Below are positions 55,401-64,000 of a DNA stretch of 64,000 nucleotides, piece after piece; position 1 is the first letter of the stretch; each line of letters opens with the position of its first letter. A program made the translations under genes and the position numbers. The DNA is from Symsagittifera roscoffensis (Eukaryota; Xenacoelomorpha; Acoela; Convolutidae), in contig NC_087066.1 in assembly GCF_963678635.1 (NCBI RefSeq), positions 59,352,312-59,416,311 on the forward strand, written 5' to 3'. The notes beneath the pieces were generated by a model, which worked only from the letters and a program-made list of their open reading frames with translations, was not told the DNA's origin and ran no database searches.

Positions 55401-55628
55401 CTAAATTGGGTATATGTTCAGATGTTTGCGACTATGATCAGACTTTATTTGAGACTTGAGTCCAGCATTGAGACAGCATTGAATTGTTGGTGTCAATTAA
55501 TATTGATTCAGGCTTTGAAAGTCTAAATACAAAAGAAACACTACCTCGACATGAGTTGTTCACCTAAATTCATCATTGGAAGAGGACATCTTTTTCAAAA
55601 CAAAATTAAACATTCTAAATAATTAATT

Positions 55629-57957
55629 GATCAGTCCATTGAAAATGGGGAGGAAGTTTGTATTCGGGTGTGTTTTAGTTTGTTCTTTTTTCATTTTCCA
55701 CGCCAAATCACCTTCAAAGGATAATCATCGGAGTGAGTTGAGTGATATGTCTAACTATAGCCCCCCTTTCAGTCGTGATTTTTTCTGTTTTAGTAATTTT
55801 TTTGTGATTTTTGTTCCGACTTTCGTTCGATACGAAAGTAACGGAATATTTGTGCTCGGGATGGGTTTTTTTTTCTTCAGACAAATTGCGACTTTTTAAC
55901 TAGCCATTTTTGACGGAATTTTTTTTATATCATTCAAAAGGTATTGTTGTTATGAGCTTAAATTTGAAAAGATATTTCACCTGTGATCATTTTGCGTAAA
56001 GTTATGAGGGTTTGAAGATTGCCATTTTGGCCATTTTGACCAATTTGGGACAATTAACGCGCGATATATTTCGTGCTATTAACGCGTAAGCGGAGATTTA
56101 ATCCGTCTTATAAATCGTTCCAAATTGGTTGAACGAAGCTTATTTGCCATAATTGATTTGTTACAAGGAGCAAAATCTATCTTTTTATACTTTATATGGC
56201 GTGTGGGGGGGATGATTTTCATAAGAAAAATTTCATATTTAAAAAAAAATTTCATTTTATTTTAAATCATTTAATTTTTTTATGTTTTTACTGCTGCTCC
56301 ATAAACCTTAAAAGGCAGTCGGAACATTCAGGGCTTCACCCTGATACGAGCAGTTTTGTTTTGTTTTATCGCTCATTTGTTTTGAAAAAAACTTGTTCAA
56401 TTAGCTTCTTTTCTTATCACTTTCGAATTTGTTTAACTACTAGTTTTTTTGTTCAGATCTTTTTTATCGCAACATGCAGAAAAAACTACACTAATATGAA
56501 GAATTAACTTAGTTTTTTGTATTTTTTAAGACTATGGTCGGAACATTCTGTGCTATTTGCATATTCAATGGCTATCCTTGTTTAGAATTGTAGTTGCAAA
56601 CAGGAACCAAAGTTGAAAAATCCAAAATGCGGAAAAATCGTTAGCTTGTGTCTGGAGTGAAGAAACTTGGATCGGTCAGGAAGCATAGAAGTGCTATATT
56701 ATCGCATATTTTCACCATACCACAGATCAATACTCCAACTTCAAAGCGTCCGCTCTATCAGGCTTTATTAATATACCAGATGATTGACACTTTTAATGCT
56801 TTTTCTGATGAAAATAAACCAGAACACTGCCAACTTAGCAAACAAAATTCCACTGTTTAAAAACAAAAGAAACTAATTTAATTTGTTGTTTACACTCACA
56901 AAATTTATTTGCAGTCCTAATAAAAAAATTGGTAAGTCTAAGAAATTTTACAGCGCTCAGAACCTTGAACATAACGCGTTTTCTGTTATTAAAAAACACG
57001 CAAAGAGAACATATAGGTTGACTAAGTTGGATAAAACCCTATTTTAGCCCTGAATTCTGCTGCAAATTTTTCAAAAAAGCCATTTTAATGATTTTTTTGC
57101 GCGCTATCCTTTCAAATTTAAACTTTTAAGTCACTCTTAGCGCTTTTAAAAAATTCAAGTAACTACTGTAGTCTTTTGGCTATATTTTTTGGTCGCCCAT
57201 GTCAATAATTGCAAACATTTTGATTTTTGGGTTTGTTTTTTCCTTGCACTATCAGGTAGCGACATTGTACGTAGTTGAGTTATATATTATATCGAAACCT
57301 TTTATGTCCTCTTTAAATTGATATCAAAATATAAACCAGGATAACCGGTCACTGCGCAAGTAGCACAGAATGTTCCGCCCACAGTCTTATAAAAAATACA
57401 AAAAAAAAGTTTTTTTAAATGTGTGTCGTTTTTTTCTGCATGTTGTGATAAAAAAAATCTGAACGATAAAATAGAATTTGAACATTTTTGAGCGTCATAC
57501 TAAAATAGTTCAATTGCAAAACAGTTTTTTTAAGAAAAAAGACCAGAAATACTAAAAAAAAAAAGAAAGAATTTCAAAAATTTTTTCCATTTTTTGCGGA
57601 AACTTTTTGATATTTCAAGTTTTTGATTCCTAAAACTGCACTAAAAAACTTTAAAAACTATCTTTACTTGAGTCAAATAAAATTTTCATGTCTTAAATTA
57701 AGCTTAAGTAAGCTATTGCAATTACTAATTACCTTAATAATTAGCTCGAAATTAGAACAAAAATCAAAAATTTCAAACTGGTTTTTCTCGGCAGTGAATT
57801 TTTTTTGAATTTTTAAGGTCTCTCGAAACAGGACTGGAAGGGTTTTAATATGATATATCACTCAACCCTGTCCGATATTTATTTGTGGTAGCTGATTTTC
57901 CGTGGAAATAAAACACACCCGAATCCAAAGTTCCTTCTCATTTTCAATGGTCGGAAC
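55629..57957. mobile_element. Family M element, about 2.3 kb, with about 45-bp TIRs
   Basis: The left end (CCATTGAAAATGGGGAGGAA, then TATTCGGGTGTGTTTT) is mirrored at the right end (reverse complement CCATTGAAAATGAGAAGGAA, then ATTCGGGTGTGTTTT), with few mismatches. Outer bases resemble GTTCCGAC. A reversed family H copy sits inside. No transposase ORF is seen, so it is non-autonomous or gutted. No convincing TSD was found. Confidence 0.65.
55815..56375 (-). repeat. Family H repeat, reversed copy inside family M element
   Basis: It starts GTTCCGACTTTCGTTCGATA with CGAAAGTAACGG, contains CAATTTGGGACAATTAACGC and AACGCGTAAGCGGAGATTTA, and ends AGTCGGAACATTCAGGGCTT, then CACCCTGATACGAGCAGT. Both terminal hairpins are kept. 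Confidence 0.75.
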
Positions 57958-58574
57958 AAAAACTTATATAACATTCTCACCGAGCCGAGAAAAATTGTTT
58001 CACGTTTATGTCTTTTATGCCACTTAATGACACCAAACATAAAATAAACTAAAACGTGCGAGCCAGTAAAGAATTTTTTTTTCATATTTACGCAGAAGCA
58101 TTAAAACATGTTTTGCATTAAAACATTTTGTGATCAAAAATTTTTGTGATGTATACTTTAGAAAAAATTGGCTGTTGTTGATGTTCCGACTCGCAAAGAA
58201 AATCATTGATTATTTTGGCTCGGAGCCTGATAATTGATCTCCGGACTGTTTTCGACTCTTTAGCTAACAATTCTTTTTAACTACTTATTCTTTAATTCAG
58301 TCTTAAAGAAAGATGTTGCTGCATTAAACTCAAAGTTAAAAGGACATTTCACTTCGTAAAATTTTATATAAAACGGATTGAAGTTCAAAAACTGAGACGA
58401 AAGTTTTCAAAATAATTATGATATAAGAGTTTTCAGAAAATTTTTTTTCACCAAAAGCTAATTCAGACGCTTAAACGAACTATTAGGAAATTCAGTTTTA
58501 AACGTCCGCTCAAAATAGGTCCAAATTATTTCTCAATTTTTATTCGCCTTAATTGGAAAATAAAACAAAAGCAC

Positions 58575-58690
58575 TTATACGTACAAATAAATGCATTTAT
58601 TTGCTGGAAAACAATTGCCAGCAATTTATTTGCTGGAGAGCAATTATACGTACAAAAATTGCATTTATTTGCTGGAAAAGAATATAAAAA
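58575..58690. repeat. Short tandem block with GCATTTATTTGCTGGAAAA
   Basis: Two main copies of ACGTACAAA...GCATTTATTTGCTGGAAAA with a third shorter one between them. The surrounding 57958-59460 shows no gene. Confidence 0.6.
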
Positions 58691-59463
58691 TTAGCCGTCA
58701 GTATAAATTCGAATTTTAGAGACCCGTTCATGACAAAATTTTGTAACCTTACACGTACAAGATTTGGATTTTTTTTGGAGACAAAAGAATTACATACTGG
58801 CAATTAGGGAAAGTGATATTGAGTGTTTCTCACACGGCCAGCCATGCGTTGCTTGAGAAAAAGTATGGGCAAATAATTGCCAATTGATTTAGCCTTTGGT
58901 TTTAATATAATTAATTTTTTTGGTACGTTCAATTCAATAGTTTATTTAGCATGGCAAAAATTTGATATACATCATTTTAAACAATCAAATTTAAAATCTT
59001 TACAATAAAAACCACACATTGACATTACGACCAGCACATTTGCTCTCGATGTAATGCACTAGGAAAACTGATATTAGGTTTTTAAGGAACAGTTGCGTTT
59101 AGGTTTCGGTATCTATTAAGAAATGCTCTTTCAAGCATAGATCGCGTTGAGTAACTTCCATTTTCAAACACTTATCGGGCCTTAGCTCATTCGTTGCCAG
59201 AAAATTGTACGCTTTAAGGAATAAGATACGTAAAATTTGTTTTTTAGTTTCAGTGCATAATGCTGGCTGATTCATAAGTCTTTATTGGTAAGTTGGCTTC
59301 TTGGGTGTTATATTCCACTTTTCCATCAATCATTGCTTTTTTGTTTTTGAAAACTTTACAATATCAATATTTTGAGGCAGTTTCAGGCAATAAACACTCA
59401 ATTTTGGTTCGAAACCTGAGAAAACATTGTATCGAAATCAACTTGTTTATTCAGTATCAAAAA

Positions 59464-59745
59464 ATTGACAAGATCATTTTAGTTTCTGAAGAGTCGAAAA
59501 ACATGTTAATTATAAACCACTGAACAGGTGTTGTAATCATAATTTCTTTGTCTCGTGGCCTGGGATTTCGTGTTTTATCCCAACTTTTTTAACAAAAGGG
59601 TCACCCTTTTGCACCCAAATTTGGTATTAGCACACCATATCGCAGGCCATGAGACAAAGAAATTACAAATAAAACACGGGTTCAGATGTTTATAATTGAC
59701 ATTGACATGTTTTTGACTCTTCAGAAATTAAATTGGTCTTGTAAA
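59464..59745. repeat. Inverted repeat, arms about 100 bp, spacer about 75 bp
   Basis: The left arm (GACAAGATCATTTTAGTTTC, then TTTCTTTGTCTCGTGGCCTG, ending about 59565) is mirrored by the right arm (CAGGCCATGAGACAAAGAAA from about 59646, ending AAATTGGTCTTGT). Arms differ by a few substitutions and small indels. It is non-coding. Confidence 0.75.
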
Positions 59746-59909
59746 GTTGAGAACTTGAACACATTTACTGATCAAACAAAAGTGATTCGCAAACTCAAAT
59801 GCATGCGCTGTTTTTTGTCTAGTGGTAATTTCTTCGACAAAAAGCATATGCGCTCAAGTTGCTAAACATTTTTCAGCTGCGTTAAGCGTTTAAAATGTGC
59901 AGGGTTTTC

Positions 59910-60185
59910 CTAGCCCACTCTTTTTTCTTGATTACGTACCTCTCGGTTTTTCCTTTGGGCTTCCGTTTCCCCGAATATTTCGACCTCGTATACTGGTTCA
60001 GATGACTCTACTAATTGTGGTCTTGTTCGTAAAAGATTTCGAAATTCGATGCCGTCTTTTGCGAATAGTGCTAATTCCAATATTGCCGCCCATTTCGTCC
60101 ACTCTAATGGGGGTTCAGCCGATGCTCGTTCCCAGAATGGGTTTATGTTTAGCGGGTTCTTCAAAAATCCTGGTGGTTGCGCCAT
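59910..60185 (-). pseudogene. Ty3/Gypsy-type gag, N-terminal fragment
   Basis: The frame starts at an ATG at 60185 and runs 91 codons. It opens MAQPPGFLKNPLNINPFWER, then PPLEWTKWAAILELALFAKD and an acidic segment. This fits the start of gag in a Gypsy group of invertebrate elements, where a proline-rich start precedes the capsid helices. A TAG stops it and the sequence beyond about 59900 is unrelated, so only the N-terminus remains. It lies downstream of the pol fragment on the same strand. Confidence 0.5.
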
Positions 60186-60235
60186 GTCATACCGCTAAGT
60201 CCTCAAGGTATGAACTGCTAATTGTTGAATCCGTA

Positions 60236-60448
60236 TGGATAGATAATATCGGGCGCGAGAGAGAGAGAAGTTAAAACAACTAGTTAATGTGAACGTTAAT
60301 TCTCTTTCTGAACCGTAGTTCACTTTAACCGCCGTTCTCGCCCTCGCTATCAAGGTCAATCGACCAGTACACAGTAACGTTACATAATATCAAAACATAA
60401 ATGATGTGTAAATACATAATAAGTTTTATATGGAGTTTTATCTATCCA
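60236..60448 (-). mobile_element. Candidate LTR between pol and gag fragments
   Basis: This 213-bp interval starts TGGATAGATAA and ends TTATCTATCCA, inverted ends with TG...CA. A TATA-like stretch (CATATAAAAC on the minus strand, near 60423-60432) lies inside. It sits exactly where one LTR shared by two elements would be. Against it, no primer-binding site starting TGG and no polypurine tract was found next to it. Confidence 0.4.
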
Positions 60449-60541
60449 TGCCGGATGACAAGCCTTGTACTCGGGAGTTTTTTCGGTAAATTCAATCTCC
60501 TGTATCAGAGATTTTAGGCTTGGTGAGTCTTGCTTTGATTT

Positions 60542-63500
60542 TTATGGTGGTGAGTCGATTTCGAACTGCTTTTTCCCGGTTGCACTCGCGATTTGTATTG
60601 TGCAGATTGGGATGGGGCTACAGAGTGCTGTTACCAAGGTCGCCTGTCGGTTTCTAGTTGACTTACTTGTTGCGGTTGCAGGTGGTGTGTTCTTTTGATT
60701 TTGTCGCTTTGGTGACGGTGTGATGGGCTCCTCTGACATTGACGACGAATCATCATCCTTCTCAGGGCTTTTGTTCGTTTCCATTTTAGTCTCCGTTTGG
60801 AGGCTCATCCCCCGTGGCGTTTGTAGCTTTCCTACTGGTTTTCCTCCAATCCTCTTTCCTGTCGCTTTTCTTTTTGTGGGGTTGCTTTGGCTTTTGCTCA
60901 GTGCTGCCTTCTCCTGTACTGTTAGTTTGATTGGAAGCCCCGTTCTAGTGTCCTCCTTGACCATGGGGTGTTGTGGAGCCTGCGGGTTTTCTATGTCTAA
61001 AGAACCTAGACATGGTCCGGTTCTCCGCGGGGTTTTTTAGGCAACATAATCGCCTAATCGAGAAGGTATGCATGGTCCGCATATTACAGGGTTAGAAACA
61101 AATGCTGTACCGCTATTTCTTAGTAACCTCGGTTGTTTGCCAAAAATTTGTACCCAAGCAGTGCGTGATGTGTAGGTTAGGATTTTTCCATCTATGGTCT
61201 TATATTTTTGTTCAAACGTTTTTGGGTTCTTGACTTTGGTTGCTAACCGGATAATTTTCCGTGCCACTTGTTCTAATCGTTTTTCAATATTTTTGTCTTT
61301 TGTTCTTTGTACTCCCTTGTATCTTATCTTAAGTTTGTTTTTAGCTAGTTCTATAGATCTTGAATGTGCCACTGTTTCTGGCTGTGTCGGCGAATGCGTG
61401 ATAGTGAGCGTCCTTGGTAGTGATTTATGTGTGACTTTAGGTGTTGATCCCTTCTTCTGTATCTGCACTTCGTCCTCCGCCCGTCGCTGGAGGTCATGCA
61501 TAACTTCCGCTGGTAGAGGTGGCTTCGTAAGGTTCTTTTGATCTAAACATGCATGTTTTGCGTTCTCCCAATTTAGATTGTTTGGTGAGCTATTTGCGGC
61601 TATATTCGATAGTGGAGTTTTTGGTTTTCTGTCCAGATGCGCCTCAAGAGAAAAAATTTTTGTGACACCGTGTGGTGTGATTCTCAGTGTTTTGATTATT
61701 TCTGCGACATCTGAAGGTAATTTATATGGTGTATTTGACTGGTCCATTTTCATTACTGGCAACCTACGTTTAATCGTCTGAATCATTCCTTCCACTACCC
61801 CAATTGCCCTGTGATCATCTACAGGTGCGAATAGTAGTTTTATATTATTTGTCCGATAAAAAACTTGGAATTGTTTTAGCTCTGAATGTTTTCGCTTGAT
61901 CACATCTTAATCTTCTTGGTACTCCGTTGTTAGAAATGTATCTTTGCATGAACTTGATTGCAATGTCTGCTGTTGTATTTGATACAACTTTTGCTGTTGG
62001 GAACTTTGACCACTTATCCATCGCAACTAAACTGTATGCATCCCTATTTAATTCATCCGGGAGGGGCCCCGCGAAATCTAATTGAACTTCTTATTAAGTT
62101 CGACTACTGGTTCCATTTGGAATGAAATTTGCTTTCCTAAGATGGGTTTTAAAATTTTACCTTGCTCCGTGCAGTGTTTGCATTTTTGTGCCATTTGCCC
62201 AATGGATCGATGAATATGCAGGAACCAGACACGGTGACTCCAGTCCAACATAGCTGCCGATCCCGTGTGTGTGAGGTGAAGACTGTCGAGCACTGTCTGT
62301 CGCAATTGAGATGGAATGACGATTCTTTCATCTATGAGTAAACAGTCCTCACGGACATGTAGCCTGTTTCGGATGTTAAACCAATACTGTCCGTAGGATG
62401 CTTTGATAGCTTACCAATCTCGCTTCTTTACAAAATTGATCAGTGGACGCAGCTTTCGGTCCTTCTTTGTAGCTGCGGCGATGAAAAGAACCCCCAGTAC
62501 TCGCTAGAGTTTTCGACGGAATAGCGGCGTGTCCTCCTCTGTTTCTGTGGCTTTCTCCACTATTGCTATTACTCCATCCATTATTTCGTTGTGGCTGGCC
62601 TCTTGCTGTGACGAAATTGTCATCGTCGGGCACTCCATGTTGGGTGTTGTTTCTTATTGTAGGCATACGCTGGGGTCCACGCGGCTGACCCATATTTCTT
62701 TTTCTACTAGTGTAGTGTCAGTTTCCGTGTTGTTATCCGTTTGTGTGGCTGTAGTCGTCTTGGCTGTTTCGATTTCAGCTTCTGTGTTGATCACTGTTTG
62801 AGTGGCTGTAGTCGACATGGCTGCTTCAATTCTCGGTTTATCCATTTTCGGGCTCTTTCGGTCTACCACGGTGGTTTTTAATGTCGAGCTCCCTCCAAAT
62901 TTGATTTTTTGGAAAGTTTGACTGTTTTGATCTTGTTATCAGTTCCCTTGCGTCGGCTACTGACGCGGTTGAAGTGGATGGTGTCGGTGACTTTGTGTTC
63001 TTCATTTGTTTTCCTTTGGTTGGTGGTCGCTTGTGCCACCTCGGTTCAGAGAGACTTTCTACCCGGTCGGATGCGTTTTGCCAGTCAAGCAAAATATCTG
63101 TACGACCGCGTGGTTTGTTTGTTTTTAACTCTGCTGGAATGAATCTGCCTGAGAAATTTTTCGTTTCTTTTCTGCTCATCGTTTCAAAATTGATCGCGTT
63201 GATCGAAGTCTTGTCGCACTTGAAAATTTTTGAATGCGAGAGAATTGACTGTTTGTGATCAGATCATATGGTGCTCTGTTTTGATTGGCCAAATTATTTA
63301 GAATGACGTTGTCAATCATTTCCAGGTTGTTTATGAATGTATTAATTGACGCCACTACAAATTCCTCGTCGTACTCACTGGAGGGTATTGGTAATCCAAC
63401 CGGATTTTGTGACATATAGTCTATTAGTCCCATTTTACTCCCTTCGAGATGCCTAATTTAAAAATGAAATGGTTTTAATCTATCGATCCAGCCAGTTAGT

Positions 63501-64000
63501 CGGCTTTGGCTTGTCTTTGATCGTTCGCTTGCGTTTGAAGCGCTGATTAAAGCTTGATGGTCCGTGATGACAGTGAGATGTTTGGCGTATAGATAGTATT
63601 TGAAGTGTTCAATTGCCCATACGACCTCTAATAATTCTAGTTCGTTGACTGAATATTGTTCCTCAAGGGAGTTTAAAAATCGTGACGCGTATACTATAGC
63701 CACTCAACCCTCTGCTGAGTGCTGTTCCAAGGCCGCCCCTGGCCCTGTGTTAGATGCATTACAGACGATGCGCGTGTCTAAATATTGATCAAAATGTTGA
63801 TTTTGTTTTTTTTTAGCTACCAGTTGTAAAATGTTTTTGAAAGCTAAGTTATGTTCTGGTAACCAGTTGAGGGGTCTGTTTTTTCAGCGTTTTTTAGTAG
63901 AGGCCGTAGGGCTGCCGCTGTTTGTGCTAGATTTGGTATGTATCTTGTAAGGTGGTGTTTTGAGCCCATGAAACTTTTAAGTTGTTTGAAAGTTTTGGGA
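60542..64000 (-). pseudogene. Ty3/Gypsy-type pol: RT end, RNase H and integrase, broken, runs off the window
   Basis: On the minus strand from 64000 downward come the RT thumb region and then RNase H (RIVCNASNTGPGAALEQ at about 63730-63780, VYASRFLN, NELELLEVVW, ITDHQAL). A linker with a repetitive TTATQT-rich part follows (62690-62870). Next is the integrase zinc finger (HLTH and CKHCTEQ, about 62160-62280), then the core (QLDFAGPLPDEL; RCDQAKTFRA; VVEGMIQTIKRRL) and a basic tail ending at 60542. The RNase H aspartate in CDAS is changed to N. Frame changes near 62090 and 61890 and stops near 63700 and 61037 disable it. The gag end of this copy is outside the window. Confidence 0.8.

Noticed and set aside
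56648-56860. 70-codon plus-strand frame inside the family M element
   Set aside because: No motif of a transposase or other family is visible, and it is short enough to occur by chance.
60236-60448. Interpretation as a fifth short TIR transposon with 12-bp TIR
   Set aside because: No TSD was found, and the position between pol and gag makes an LTR more plausible; kept only as a candidate LTR.
61194-61541. Plus-strand frames opposite the Gypsy pol, also near 60720 and 62529
   Set aside because: Their hydrophobic, cysteine- and serine-rich translations are the complement of the minus-strand integrase and tail.

Overview
This is a window of nuclear DNA from an animal, probably an AT-rich invertebrate; nothing visible fixes the phylum. 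The reasons are one protein gene split by canonical GT-AG introns over about 36 kb, and dense decayed eukaryotic transposons: an APE-type LINE, a BED/hAT transposase, a Ty3/Gypsy element, and many short terminal-inverted-repeat (TIR) elements with 8-bp target-site duplications (TSDs). There is no operon, CRISPR array or prokaryotic gene.

The only clearly functional gene is INTS6, the Integrator complex subunit 6, on the + strand at 14066-49994. Sixteen exons were assembled from conserved peptides, splice sites and reading-frame phase. They give 2657 nt, one base short of an 885-residue protein, which is almost the length of the human protein as I recall it (about 887). The missing base lies in a C-rich run of exon 13 (43552-43560). 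The N-terminal VWA domain has an intact metal-site motif (DTSGS, residues 9-13), and the C-terminal INTS6/SAGE1/DDX26B/CT45 domain is present.

Layout. 1-5250: duplicated non-coding repeats, an LTR-like direct repeat pair, and a decayed BED/hAT transposase on the minus strand. 5250-9800: a decayed CR1/jockey-like LINE. 9800-13300: nested short TIR elements. 13300-14065: the presumed 5' region of INTS6 with a small uncharacterised ORF on the opposite strand. 14066-49994: INTS6. Its large introns (8, 9, 11, 12, 13) carry satellite-like arrays, hairpin-containing repeat families, fold-back elements, a second LINE relic and a 200-N gap. 50000-59900: TIR and fold-back elements with no convincing gene. 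59910-64000: Ty3/Gypsy fragments on the minus strand in the order pol, candidate LTR, start of gag.

I found no new biochemical system encoded here. The most original signals are structural: transposon-in-transposon insertions that can be dated by their TSDs, a perfect 21-bp hairpin just upstream of INTS6 exon 8, repeat families with conserved hairpins at or near their ends, a satellite-like array with roughly 170-bp period and dimeric higher order, and the exon 13 frameshift. All positions outside the INTS6 exons and the elements with TSDs are approximate, because they were read by eye.
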